Assembly: GCF_027497355.1 (NCBI RefSeq)
Contig: NZ_CP114909.1
Coordinates: forward strand, 3,615,001 to 3,679,000
Direction: 5' to 3'
Length of the DNA stretch: 64,000 nucleotides
From: Micromonospora sp. WMMA1947
GTDB lineage: Bacteria; Actinomycetota; Actinomycetes; Mycobacteriales; Micromonosporaceae
Made by a program: the position numbers and the translations under genes. Shown piece after piece: positions 43,464 through 51,606 of the stretch (position 1 is the stretch's first letter; each line of letters begins with the position of its first letter). Under the pieces are notes generated by a model. That model did not search any database and was not told the DNA's origin. It saw nothing but the letters and a program-made list of their open reading frames with translations.

Positions 43464-44446
43464 GCGTCATCGAGATGGACGGTCTGCGCAAGGAGTTCAC
43501 GGTCCGGGTGAAGGCCGGGCCGCTGCGGCGGGAGAAGCGGACGGTGACCGCCGTCGACGGGGTGGACCTGCGGGTGGAGCGCGGCGAGATGCTCGGCTAC
43601 ATCGGCCCGAACGGCGCCGGGAAGTCGACCACGCTGAAGATGCTGACCGGCGTGCTGACGCCGTCGGCGGGGCGGGCCCGGGTGTGCGGGCTGCGCCCGG
43701 TGGCCGACCGTACCCGGTTGGCGCTGCGCATCGGGGTGGTGTTCGGGCAGCGCTCGCAGCTCTGGTGGGACCTGCCGCTGCGGGACTCGTTCGACCTGCT
43801 GCGCCACGTCTACCGGGTGCCGGCCGGCGAGCATGCGGCCCGGCTGGCCCGCTGCCGGGACCTGCTCGACCTGGACGGGTTCCTGGACACCCCGGTCCGG
43901 CAGCTCTCGCTGGGTCAGCGGATGCGCGGCGAGCTGACCGCGGCCCTGCTGCACGGCCCGGAGGTGCTGTTCCTGGACGAGCCGACGATCGGCCTGGACG
44001 TGGTCAGCAAGCAGGCGGTACGCGGCTTCCTGGCCGAGCTGGGCCGGGCCGGGGAGACCACGCTCGTGCTCACCACGCACGACCTGGCCGACATCGAGCG
44101 GTTGTGCCGGCGGCTCGTGGTGATCGACCACGGGCGGGTGGTGCACGACGGGTCGATCGCGGAGCTGCACCGCCGGTACGGCTCGCGCCGGATGGTGGTC
44201 GCCGAGCTGGACGCGGCGCTGCCCGAGCCGCCGGTGCTGCCCGGCGCGCCGGTGCAGCGGGTGGAGGCGGACGGGCGGCGGCTGGTCTTCGCGCTGGAAC
44301 GGGCGAGCGTCGCCGAGGTGGTGGCCGGGCTGGCCGGCCTGACCACGCTGCGGGACATCTCGATCGTGGAGCCGGACATCGAGGAGGTGGTGACGCGGCT
44401 CTACCGCGCCCCGGCCGGGCCGTCCGCCGTCACGGGTGCTCCATGA
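43460..44446 (+). CDS. ABC transporter ATP-binding protein (ABC-2 exporter)
   Basis: 328 residues. Walker A GPNGAGKST (about 49-57), Q-loop region GVVFGQRSQLWWDLP, signature LSLGQRMRGELTAALLHG, Walker B EVLFLDEPTIGLD and the switch His in LTTHDLADIERL. The C-terminal domain (about 230-328) is the extension typical of COG4586 ATPases. It powers the exporter formed with the two overlapping upstream permeases. Its 3' end overlaps the convergent XRE-cupin gene by 17 nt. Confidence 0.93.
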   Translation: MSVIEMDGLRKEFTVRVKAGPLRREKRTVTAVDGVDLRVERGEMLGYIGPNGAGKSTTLKMLTGVLTPSAGRARVCGLRPVADRTRLALRIGVVFGQRSQLWWDLPLRDSFDLLRHVYRVPAGEHAARLARCRDLLDLDGFLDTPVRQLSLGQRMRGELTAALLHGPEVLFLDEPTIGLDVVSKQAVRGFLAELGRAGETTLVLTTHDLADIERLCRRLVVIDHGRVVHDGSIAELHRRYGSRRMVVAELDAALPEPPVLPGAPVQRVEADGRRLVFALERASVAEVVAGLAGLTTLRDISIVEPDIEEVVTRLYRAPAGPSAVTGAP

Positions 44447-44990
44447 CGAGTACGGCGAACGTGCCCGGGGCCAGCGCCTCGTAGCGGTGCGGGGTGTCGC
44501 CCGGGAAGGTGGCGTAGTCGCCCGGTTCCAGCTCGACCAGGTCGGTCTCGGGGCCGACGCGCATCCGGCCGGCGGCGACGACGACGTGCTCGACGCTGCG
44601 CGGGGTGTGCGCCTCGGCGGTCCGTACCGCGCCGGGTTCCAGCTCCATCACGTAGACGTCCCGCCGGGCGTGCGGCGCTCCGGCGGCGAGCAGGGTGGCC
44701 GAGAAGTCGGCGTGCTCGGACCGGATCCTCGGCCCCTGCCCGGCTCGTACCACCCGGACGGCGGCGGTGGGCGGTTCGACCAGGCGGCTGAACGGTACGT
44801 CGAGCGCCACGCCGAGCGCCCAGAGCGTCTCGACGCTGGGATTGCCGGACCCGGACTCCAGCTGGGACAGGGTGGACTTGGCGATCCCGGCGCGGCGGGC
44901 CAGCTCGGTCAGCGACAGGCCCGCCCGTTCGCGCTCGCGGCGCAGCGCGGCGGCGATGGTGGCGAGTGGGGGAGCGGGGTCGATCGCCAT
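44430..44990 (-). CDS. XRE-family regulator with cupin domain
   Basis: 186 residues. The N-terminal helix-turn-helix is LRRERERAGLSLTELARRAG and IAKSTLSQLESGSGNPSVET (about 16-56). The C-terminal cupin barrel contains VYVMELEPGAVRTAEAHTPR, SVEHVVVAAGRMRVG and LEPGDYATFPGDTPHRYEAL with the usual His/Glu metal-ligand positions. Regulators of this type sense small molecules through the cupin. It is divergently transcribed from azlCD, which it probably controls. The ATG at 44990 follows GGAG. Confidence 0.9.
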   Translation of the reverse strand: MAIDPAPPLATIAAALRRERERAGLSLTELARRAGIAKSTLSQLESGSGNPSVETLWALGVALDVPFSRLVEPPTAAVRVVRAGQGPRIRSEHADFSATLLAAGAPHARRDVYVMELEPGAVRTAEAHTPRSVEHVVVAAGRMRVGPETDLVELEPGDYATFPGDTPHRYEALAPGTFAVLVMEHP

Positions 44991-45013
44991 GTGTTCGCTC
45001 CATCGGTCGTTTT

Positions 45014-45029
45014 GTTCGGTTTGACGAAC
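45014..45029. promoter_or_regulatory. Candidate operator between the XRE-cupin gene and azlC
   Basis: GTTCG (45014-45018) and CGAAC (45025-45029) form an inverted repeat with a 6-bp spacer. Further half-sites are present at about 44992 (GTTCG) and 45071 (CGAAC) in the same divergent control region. Confidence 0.4.
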
Positions 45030-45057
45030 CAGCGGGCTCCCGTTCAGGATAATGGAC

Positions 45058-45903
45058 ATGCGTACGGCATACCGAACGGGCGACGCCCGGGTGCTCCGCG
45101 ACGTCGCCGCCATCGGCGCGGCGATGCTCGCCGTGGGCGCGTCGTTCGGTGCCGTGGCGGTGGCCGCCGGCCTGCCCGTCTGGGCCACGCTCGCCATGTC
45201 CGCCGTCGTCTACGCCGGTGGCGCCCAGTTCATGGCCGTGGGCCTCGTCGCGGTCGGCAGCCCGCTCGCGGCGGTCTTCGCCGGCCTGCTCCTCAACGCC
45301 CGGCACCTGCCGTTCGGCTTGGCCCTCGGTGGCGCGCTCGGCGCCCGGCGCTGGCAGCGGCTGCTCGGCAGCCACCTGATGACCGACGAGGCGACCGCGT
45401 TCGCGCTGGCCCGCCCGGCCGGTCCGCAGCGGCGGCGGGCGTTCTGGCTGGCCGGGGTGCTGCTGTTCCTGGCCTGGAACGCCGGTACCGCGCTCGGCGT
45501 GCTGGCCGGCGGCGCGGCCGGTGACCCGGCGGCGTTAGGACTCGACGCCGCCTTCCCGGCCGGGCTGGCCGCCCTGCTGCTGCCCAGCCTGCGCGACCGG
45601 GAGGCGCGCCGGGTGGCGCTCCTCGGCGCCGGCCTCGCCGTGCTGGCGACACCGCTGCTGCCGGCCGGGCTGCCGGTGCTGCTCGCGCTCGCCGCGCTGG
45701 CCCTGCCGCTGCTGGCCCGCCGCCGCTCACCCATCCCGCCGGGCGACCCGGACGCCGCGCCGGATGGTGACCCCGGCCGCGTGCGCGACGGCGGCCCGGT
45801 CGCCGTGCCGGCCGGTTCCGGCGCTGCGCCGGACGGCATCGGCGGACCGATGGACGCCGGTGGGGCGAGGCGCCAGGTGAGCGCCGGGGAGGGCTCGTGC
45901 TGA
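45058..45903 (+). CDS. azlC: AzlC family amino-acid exporter large subunit
   Basis: 281 residues with about eight membrane segments; the family core is GAMLAVGASFGAVAVAAGLP-like at the start, then YAGGAQFMAVGLVAVGSPL, LLNARHLPFGLALGG and LLGSHLMTDEATAFAL. The pair AzlC-AzlD forms a branched-chain amino acid (or related) exporter. A hydrophilic Pro/Gly/Asp tail of about 60 residues is unusual for the family. ATG 45058 has AGGAT 7 nt upstream; an ATG two codons earlier is less well spaced. It overlaps azlD by 7 nt. Confidence 0.9.
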   Translation: MRTAYRTGDARVLRDVAAIGAAMLAVGASFGAVAVAAGLPVWATLAMSAVVYAGGAQFMAVGLVAVGSPLAAVFAGLLLNARHLPFGLALGGALGARRWQRLLGSHLMTDEATAFALARPAGPQRRRAFWLAGVLLFLAWNAGTALGVLAGGAAGDPAALGLDAAFPAGLAALLLPSLRDREARRVALLGAGLAVLATPLLPAGLPVLLALAALALPLLARRRSPIPPGDPDAAPDGDPGRVRDGGPVAVPAGSGAAPDGIGGPMDAGGARRQVSAGEGSC

Positions 45904-46205
45904 TCGCCGTGATCCTCGCCCTGGCCGCCGGCACCTACGGCTTCCGGGTCGCCGGGGTGCTGCTGCGGGACCGGCTGGACCTGCCCGAGTGGGCCCGGCA
46001 CCTGTTGCCGGTCGGCGCCGCCACGCTGCTGGCCGCGCTCGCCGCCACCGCGGCGCTCACCGAGGCCGGTGGCTTCGCCGGTTACGCCCGGCCCGCCGGG
46101 GTGCTGGTCGGCCTGGTGCTCGCCTGGCGGCGGGCGCCGTTCGTGCTGGTCGTGGTCGCGGCGGCGGCCACCACCGCGGTGCTGCGCCTGCTCGGCGTGG
46201 CCTGA
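45897..46205 (+). CDS. azlD: AzlD family transporter small subunit
   Basis: 102 residues with four hydrophobic segments (LIAVILALAAGTYGFRVAGV first, APFVLVVVAAAATTAVLRLL last) and the DLPEWARHLLPVGAATLLAA region of AzlD proteins. The GTG start overlaps the azlC stop, and the two products act together. A hairpin terminator follows 29 nt after its stop. Confidence 0.88.
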   Translation: MLIAVILALAAGTYGFRVAGVLLRDRLDLPEWARHLLPVGAATLLAALAATAALTEAGGFAGYARPAGVLVGLVLAWRRAPFVLVVVAAAATTAVLRLLGVA

Positions 46206-46234
46206 CGGCGGCGTCGGCCGGCCTCACACGACAA

Positions 46235-46265
46235 CGGCCCCTCACCGCCGGGCGGGGAGGGGCCG
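46235..46265. terminator. Bidirectional hairpin terminator
   Basis: CGGCCCCTC (46235-46243) pairs with GAGGGGCCG (46257-46265). It lies between the convergent azlD and DUF3043 genes. Confidence 0.7.
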
Positions 46266-46282
46266 ATTCGGAGCCGGTCCGG

Positions 46283-46891
46283 TCAGACCTTGTCGCCGAT
46301 GTTCACGCGGGGCGCGGGCGCGCGCATCCGGCGGAACGTGATCGACCGCATGATCGCGTAGAAGTAGAGCGAGCCGAGCTTCTCGGTGCTCTTCGGGAAG
46401 CGCTCGCGGACCAGCCGCTTGATCTTCCGGGAGATCAGGATCGAGTCGATCAGCACGCCGAGGGCCAGCGCGCCCCAGAGCACGTTCGACAGCAGCCGCA
46501 CGATCGGCGGCATGGCCTGGTTGGAGCCGAACAGCACGATCAGCGCGCCACCGAAGAACCAGGTGCCGATCGTCCGCCGGGAGTCGACCACGTTGCGGGC
46601 CAGCAGCCGCTCGGGGCCCCGGTCACGCGGGCCGCCCTCGCGGCGGAACTCGGCGGCGGCCTCGGCGCGCGCGGCGCGGCGCTGCGCGCGGGCCTCCTCC
46701 TTGGTCAGCGGCTTGGCCGGCGCGGTCGGCCGGCGACCCGCGACCGGGCGCTTCGGCGTGACCTGCCCGAGTTCCTTCTTGCTGGGCGTGTAGCCCCGCG
46801 GACGGGCGGCGGCGGACTCCTCGTCGGTCGTCACCGTGGTGACGGACTCCTCGACGAGGTCGGCGGACTTGCGGCGAAACAGCGACGGCAC
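46283..46891 (-). CDS. DUF3043 domain-containing membrane protein
   Basis: 202 residues. The N-terminal half is hydrophilic and basic (VPSLFRRKSADLVEESVTTV, then GYTPSKKELGQVTPKRPVAG). Two membrane segments follow (TIGTWFFGGALIVLFG and SNVLWGALALGVLIDSILIS), then a conserved basic end with KIKRLVRERFPKSTEKLGSL. This matches the actinobacterial DUF3043 family, of unknown function and usually close to cobT/cobS or glycerate kinase in related genomes. GTG 46891 lies 6 nt after TACCCT. Confidence 0.88.
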   Translation of the reverse strand: MPSLFRRKSADLVEESVTTVTTDEESAAARPRGYTPSKKELGQVTPKRPVAGRRPTAPAKPLTKEEARAQRRAARAEAAAEFRREGGPRDRGPERLLARNVVDSRRTIGTWFFGGALIVLFGSNQAMPPIVRLLSNVLWGALALGVLIDSILISRKIKRLVRERFPKSTEKLGSLYFYAIMRSITFRRMRAPAPRVNIGDKV

Positions 46892-46897
46892 GCGGCA

Positions 46898-46903
46898 AGG
46901 GTA
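46898..46903 (-). promoter_or_regulatory. -10 element of the DUF3043 gene (leaderless)
   Basis: Minus-strand TACCCT is 6 nt from the GTG at 46891. Confidence 0.5.
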
Positions 46904-46913
46904 GCCAACCGGC

Positions 46914-46948
46914 CGCGCCCGGTGCACATCACGGGTGCACCGGGCGCG
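46914..46948 (-). terminator. Hairpin terminator after murA
   Basis: A perfect 14-bp inverted repeat pairs CGCGCCCGGTGCAC (46914-46927) with GTGCACCGGGCGCG (46935-46948) around a 7-nt loop. It starts 22 nt past the murA stop and just upstream of the DUF3043 promoter. Confidence 0.75.
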
Positions 46949-46970
46949 GACGGTCGGCTGAACGGGACGG

Positions 46971-48326
46971 TCAGGGACGCTCGACGTGCGCGCCGAGGTC
47001 GGCCAGCTTGGCCTCGAAGTCCTCGTAGCCGCGGTTGATCAGGTCCACGCCGTACACCCGGGAGGTGCCCTCGGCGGCGAGCGCCGCGATCAGGTGGCTG
47101 AACCCGGCCCGCAGGTCCGGGATGACCAGGTCGGCCGCGTGCAGCTTGCTCGGCCCGGCGATCACCGCGGAGTGCTTGAAGTTGCGCCGGCCGAAGCGGC
47201 ACGGGGTGCCGCCGAGGCAGTCCCGGTAGACCTGGATGTTGGCGCCCATCGTGTTCAGCGCCTCGGTGTAGCCCAGCCGCTGCTCGTAGACCGTCTCGTG
47301 GACGATCGACAGGCCCCGCGCCTGGGTGAGCGCGACCACCAGCGGCTGCTGCCAGTCGGTCATGAAACCGGGGTGCACGTCGGTCTCCAGCGCGACCGCG
47401 TTCAGCTCGCCGCCCGGGTGCCAGAACCGGATGCCGCCCTCCTGGCCCGGGCTGCCGCCGCGCGGCGGGCGCAGGTCGGTGACCTCGTACTCGCCGCCGA
47501 CCGACCGGAAGATGTTCAGGAAGGTCATCATGTCGGCCTGCTGGGCGCCAAGCACCTCGACGTGCCCGCGGGTGGCCAGCGCCGCCGCCGCCCAGCTGGC
47601 CGCCTCGATCCGGTCCGGGATCGGCCGGTGGGTGTAGCCGTGCAGCTTCTTGACGCCCTGGATCTCGATCACCCGGTCGGTGTGGACCTTGATGATCGCG
47701 CCCATCTTCTGCAGCACGCAGATGAGGTCGATGATCTCCGGCTCGACGGCCGCGTTGCGCAGCTCGGTGACGCCCTCGGCCATCACCGCGGTGAGCAGCA
47801 CCTGCTCGGTGGCGCCCACGCTCGGGTACGGCAGCGCGAACTTCGTGCCGTGCAGCCCGTTCGGCGCGGACAGGTGCAGACCCTCCGGGGTCTTCTCGAC
47901 GGTGGCGCCGAACTCGCGCAGCGCCTGGAGGTGGAAGTCGATCGGGCGCGGGCCGATGTGGCAGCCGCCCAGGTCGGGGATGAAGGCGTGGCCGAGCCGG
48001 TGCAGCAGCGGGCCGCAGAACAGGATCGGGATCCGGCTGGACCCGGCGTGCACGTTGATCTGGTCGGTGCTGGCGCTCTCGACGTTCGACGGGTCGAAGA
48101 CGAGCTCGCCCTCCTCGTCGCCGTCGCTGACCTTGACGCCGTGCAGGCCGAGCAGACCGCGGACCACCTCGACGTCACGGATACGCGGCACGTCGAACAA
48201 CCGGCTGGGTGTGTCGCCCAGCAGGGCGGCCACCATCGCCTTGGACACCAGGTTCTTCGCGCCGCGCACGCGGATCCGCCCTTCAAGCGGAGTGCCTCCG
48301 TGTACGACCAGGACGTCGTCGGTCAA
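46971..48326 (-). CDS. murA: UDP-N-acetylglucosamine 1-carboxyvinyltransferase
   Basis: 451 residues; first committed step of peptidoglycan precursor synthesis, adding enolpyruvate from PEP to UDP-GlcNAc. It has GRIRVRGAKNLVSKAMVAAL with the Lys-Asn pair, the active-site loop LGGCHIGPRPIDFHL with the catalytic Cys (the fosfomycin target), ASWAAAALATRGHVEV, and the PGFMTDWQQPLV segment. TTG 48326 was chosen because GGAGGT lies 4 nt upstream. An ATG at 48383 is an alternative; starts beyond it would precede the putative -10 at 48438. Confidence 0.94.
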   Translation of the reverse strand: MTDDVLVVHGGTPLEGRIRVRGAKNLVSKAMVAALLGDTPSRLFDVPRIRDVEVVRGLLGLHGVKVSDGDEEGELVFDPSNVESASTDQINVHAGSSRIPILFCGPLLHRLGHAFIPDLGGCHIGPRPIDFHLQALREFGATVEKTPEGLHLSAPNGLHGTKFALPYPSVGATEQVLLTAVMAEGVTELRNAAVEPEIIDLICVLQKMGAIIKVHTDRVIEIQGVKKLHGYTHRPIPDRIEAASWAAAALATRGHVEVLGAQQADMMTFLNIFRSVGGEYEVTDLRPPRGGSPGQEGGIRFWHPGGELNAVALETDVHPGFMTDWQQPLVVALTQARGLSIVHETVYEQRLGYTEALNTMGANIQVYRDCLGGTPCRFGRRNFKHSAVIAGPSKLHAADLVIPDLRAGFSHLIAALAAEGTSRVYGVDLINRGYEDFEAKLADLGAHVERP

Positions 48327-48437
48327 CGCAACCTCCAGCGCGTTGGGTGCTGCCGTGTCTAGTGATGGGTGCACGAAGTTCATCGCTACCCGGAACGCGG
48401 TCATGGGAAAACGGGCCGCGTGTGTCGTCGCCCCGGC

Positions 48438-48443
48438 AGCATA
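48438..48443 (-). promoter_or_regulatory. -10 element of murA
   Basis: Minus-strand TATGCT lies in the 214-bp gap between nadA and murA. It gives a leader of about 100 nt to the TTG start, and it argues against longer N-terminal extensions of the protein. Confidence 0.4.
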
Positions 48444-48540
48444 GCCCTCCGTGACGGGAATGGAATCGGTCACATCGCCAGCGAGGGCACGAACCGGGGT
48501 GTCAGGCGCGTTTCCGTGCCAGCGGCGTCACCGACGGTGA

Positions 48541-49716
48541 TCAAGCTCCCGGAAGGGCGAGCATCTGGTCCAGCGCCGACCGGGCGTGTCGGGCGGTCTC
48601 CGGATCAACGGTGATCTGGTTGACCACGCGGCCCGCGACCAGCTCCTCCAGCGCCCAGACCAGGTGCGGCAGGTCGATCCGGTTCATCGTCGAGCAGTAG
48701 CAGACCGCCCGGTCGAGGAACATGATCTGCTTGTCCGGGTGGGCCAGGGCGAGCCGGCGTACCAGGTTCAGCTCGGTGCCCACCGCCCACGCCGAGCCGG
48801 CCGGTGCCGCCTCGATGGTCCTGATGATGAACTCGGTCGAGCCGACCAGGTCGGCGGCGTTCACCACCTCGTGGCGGCACTCCGGGTGCACCAGCACGTT
48901 CACGCCCGGCACCCGCTCGCGGACGTCGTTGACGCTCTCGAGCGTGAAGCGGCCGTGCACCGAGCAGTGGCCGCGCCACAGGATCATCTTCGCGTCCCGC
49001 AGCTGCTCCGCGGTCAGCCCGCCGTTCGGCTTGTGCGGGTCGTAGAGCACGCAGTCGTCGAGCGAGAAGCCCATCTCCAGCACCGCGGTGTTGCGGCCGA
49101 GGTGCTGGTCGGGCAGGAACAGCACCTTGCGGCCCTGCTCGAAGGCCCAGTCCAGGGCCCGCTTGGCGTTCGACGAGGTGCAGACCACGCCGCCGTTGCG
49201 GCCGACGAAGCCCTTGATGTCGGCCGAGGAGTTCATGTACGTCACCGGCACGGTCTCGGCCGCGATGCCCAGGTCGGTGAGCGTGTCCCACGCGGCCTCG
49301 ACCTGCGACAGCACCGCCATGTCGGCCATCGAGCAGCCGGCGGCGAGGTCGGGCAGGATCACCTTCTGCGCGTCCGAGGTGAGGATGTCCGCGCTCTCGG
49401 CCATGAAGTGCACGCCGCAGAAGACGATGTACTCCGCGTCCGGGCGGGCCGCCGCCTCCCGGGCCAGCTTGAACGAGTCGCCCGTCACGTCGGCGAACTG
49501 GATCACCTCGTCGCGCTGGTAGTGGTGGCCCAGGACGAACACCTTCGTGCCGAGCGCGGCCTTCGCGGCGGCGGCGCGGGCCACCAGGTCGGGGTCGCTC
49601 GGCGCGGGGAGATCACCCGGACACTCCACGCCACGTTCGGTGGCGGGGTCGCTGCCGCGGCCGAGGAGCAGCAGCGCCGTGGCGGTGTTGGACGGCTCAA
49701 CCCAGGTCGAAGTCAC
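48541..49716 (-). CDS. nadA: Quinolinate synthase
   Basis: 391 residues; condenses iminoaspartate with dihydroxyacetone phosphate to quinolinate for NAD synthesis. It uses a [4Fe-4S] cluster; candidate cysteines sit in EYIVFCGVHFMAESADIL, LVHPECRHEVVNAADLVGST and FLDRAVCYCSTMNRIDLPHL. Substrate-binding stretches include FVLGHHYQRDEVIQFADVTG and PDQHLGRNTA. nadB and nadC are not in the window. The GTG at 49716 is the only start downstream of the divergent glycerate kinase; its first 30 residues are a variable extension. Confidence 0.95.
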   Translation of the reverse strand: MTSTWVEPSNTATALLLLGRGSDPATERGVECPGDLPAPSDPDLVARAAAAKAALGTKVFVLGHHYQRDEVIQFADVTGDSFKLAREAAARPDAEYIVFCGVHFMAESADILTSDAQKVILPDLAAGCSMADMAVLSQVEAAWDTLTDLGIAAETVPVTYMNSSADIKGFVGRNGGVVCTSSNAKRALDWAFEQGRKVLFLPDQHLGRNTAVLEMGFSLDDCVLYDPHKPNGGLTAEQLRDAKMILWRGHCSVHGRFTLESVNDVRERVPGVNVLVHPECRHEVVNAADLVGSTEFIIRTIEAAPAGSAWAVGTELNLVRRLALAHPDKQIMFLDRAVCYCSTMNRIDLPHLVWALEELVAGRVVNQITVDPETARHARSALDQMLALPGA

Positions 49717-49783
49717 GACCCCATGGTCCCACAGCGCGACCACCGCGCAGCCGTCCCCGATGTGGCCTGCCACACTGCTGCGC

Positions 49784-50920
49784 ATGCGCGTGCTGCTCTG
49801 CCCGGACAAGTTCGCCGGCACGCTGTCGGCCCCCGACGTGGCCGCCGCCGTGGCCGACGGCTGGCGTGACGTCGCCCCCGACGACGACCTGCTGGTCCGG
49901 CCACTCGCCGACGGCGGACCGGGGTTCGTCGAGGTGCTCGCCGGGGCACTCGGCGGGCGCCGGGTGCCGGTACCCACAGTCGACCCGCTGGGCCGCCCGG
50001 CCGCCGGTGAGATCCTGCTCACCGACGACGGCACGGCGTACCTGGAGAGCGCCCAGGCGTGCGGCCTGCACCTGCTCACCGCCGCCGAACGCGACCCGAA
50101 GGCCACCACCTCGTACGGGCTGGGGCTGCTCGTCGCCGCCGCGGTCGAGGCGGGCGCGCGCACGGTGGTGGTGGGGCTGGGCGGCTCGGCCACCAACGAC
50201 GGCGGCGCCGGGATGCTCGTCCCGCTCGGCGTCACGCCGCTGGACGGCGCCGGCCGGGCCCTGCCGTACGGCGGCGCGGCGCTGGCCGAGGTGGCCGCGC
50301 TCGACGGCGAGCCCCGGCTGCGCGGCGCCACGCTCGTCGCCGCCACCGACGTGGACAACCCGCTGCTCGGCCTGCACGGCGCGAGCAGCGTCTTCGGCCC
50401 GCAGAAGGGCGCCGACCGGGCCGACGTGCTGCTGCTGGACGCCGCGCTGACCCGCTGGGCGGAGGTGCTGGCCGACCGGCTGCCGGGGTGCCCACCCGGC
50501 CTGGGCGCGCTTCCCGGCGGCGGCGCGGCCGGTGGCCTCGGCGCCGCGGTGCTGGCGCTCGGCGGCCGGTGCGAGTCCGGCATCGGCCTGGTCACCCGCG
50601 CGGTCCGGCTGGACGCCGCGCTCGACGACGCCGACCTGGTGATCACCGGTGAGGGCTCGTTCGACCACCAGTCCCTGCGCGGCAAGGTGGTCGCCGGCGT
50701 GGCCGGGGCCGCCCGGGACCGGGGCGTGCCCTGCGTGGTGCTGGCGGGACGGGTGAGCACCGGACGGCGGGAGGCCGCCGCGGCCGGCGTGACCGAGGCG
50801 CACAGCCTGGTCGAGCACTTCGGCGGCGAGGAGCACGGGGGAGTGGACGCGGCGATGACCCGCCCGGGCGAGGGGCTGCGCGCGCTCGGCGCCCGCCTGG
50901 CGCGGCAGTGGAGCCGCTGA
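49784..50920 (+). CDS. Glycerate kinase (GlxK type)
   Basis: 378 residues. Phosphorylates D-glycerate, yielding 2- or 3-phosphoglycerate depending on the subclass. Family features are VLLCPDKFAGTLSAPDVAAA at the start, RPLADGGPGFVEVL, the glycine-rich VVGLGGSATNDGGAGMLVPL, VFGPQKGAD, and the C-terminal DLVITGEGSFDHQSLRGKVV. The gene position, near ErpA and adoK genes, matches the mycobacterial order. ATG 49784 is taken; an ATG eight codons upstream is possible. Confidence 0.93.
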   Translation: MRVLLCPDKFAGTLSAPDVAAAVADGWRDVAPDDDLLVRPLADGGPGFVEVLAGALGGRRVPVPTVDPLGRPAAGEILLTDDGTAYLESAQACGLHLLTAAERDPKATTSYGLGLLVAAAVEAGARTVVVGLGGSATNDGGAGMLVPLGVTPLDGAGRALPYGGAALAEVAALDGEPRLRGATLVAATDVDNPLLGLHGASSVFGPQKGADRADVLLLDAALTRWAEVLADRLPGCPPGLGALPGGGAAGGLGAAVLALGGRCESGIGLVTRAVRLDAALDDADLVITGEGSFDHQSLRGKVVAGVAGAARDRGVPCVVLAGRVSTGRREAAAAGVTEAHSLVEHFGGEEHGGVDAAMTRPGEGLRALGARLARQWSR

Positions 50921-51060
50921 CCGGTTCCGCTAGTCACGCCGCCGGGTGGTGACGCCGGAGGCGGCGTACGATCGAAAGACGGACCACACCGGGAATCACT
51001 GGCGGACGTGCGGCGTTGGCCAGGACGTCCGGACCTCATACCGCGCAGGGAGACTTCCAC

Positions 51061-51429
51061 GTGACCACGCCAGCGCAGACCGAGTCGACCGAGGCCAAGG
51101 CCCCCAGCACCGTCGTCCTCACCGACGTCGCGGCGCAGAAGGTCAAGGCCCTGATCGAGCAGGAGGGCCGCGACGACCTGCGGCTCCGGGTCGCCGTGCA
51201 GCCGGGTGGCTGCTCCGGCCTGCGGTACCAGCTGTTCTTCGACGAGCGCTCGCTCGACGGTGACGTCGTCACCGACTACGACGGTGTCGAGGTCGTCGTC
51301 GACCGGATGAGCGCCCCCTACCTGACCGGCGCCACCATCGACTTCGCCGACCGGATCGACGCCCAGGGCTTCACCATCGACAACCCGAACGCGGGCAACT
51401 CCTGCGCCTGCGGCGACTCCTTCAGCTGA
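51061..51429 (+). CDS. erpA: Iron-sulfur cluster insertion protein, ErpA/HesB type
   Basis: A 122-residue A-type carrier. The three conserved cysteines are in VQPGGCSGLRYQ and in the C-terminal NSCACGDSF. It accepts [Fe-S] clusters from the assembly machinery and passes them to target enzymes such as NadA and LipA, both encoded in this window. The first ~25 residues are a variable tail. GTG 51061 was chosen because AGGGAG is correctly spaced; a possible -10 TACGAT lies at 50967-50972. Confidence 0.92.
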   Translation: MTTPAQTESTEAKAPSTVVLTDVAAQKVKALIEQEGRDDLRLRVAVQPGGCSGLRYQLFFDERSLDGDVVTDYDGVEVVVDRMSAPYLTGATIDFADRIDAQGFTIDNPNAGNSCACGDSFS

Positions 51430-51445
51430 GTCGACGGACGACCGA

Positions 51446-51483
51446 AAGCGGCGGGCCGCCCCGATTGGGGCGGCCCGCCGCTT
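51446..51483 (+). terminator. Hairpin terminator after erpA
   Basis: A perfect 17-bp stem (51446-51462 with 51467-51483) closed by a GATT loop, starting 16 nt after the stop and followed by TGTCGT. Confidence 0.85.
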
Positions 51484-51606
51484 GTCGTACCCCGTGGGTG
51501 TGACGCCCGGTTGTGCGCTGATCGACCGGTTGGCCACCGACCGTCGTCCGTACGGCCCGGCGGCCGGTAGGCTGACCGCGCCGTGCTCCCGACCCCGAGG
51601 GCTGAC

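Noticed and set aside
46971..48473. murA with a 49-residue N-terminal extension
   Set aside because: The extension starts upstream of the putative -10 TATGCT (48438-48443), while TTG 48326 has a strong GGAGGT; MurA needs no such extension.
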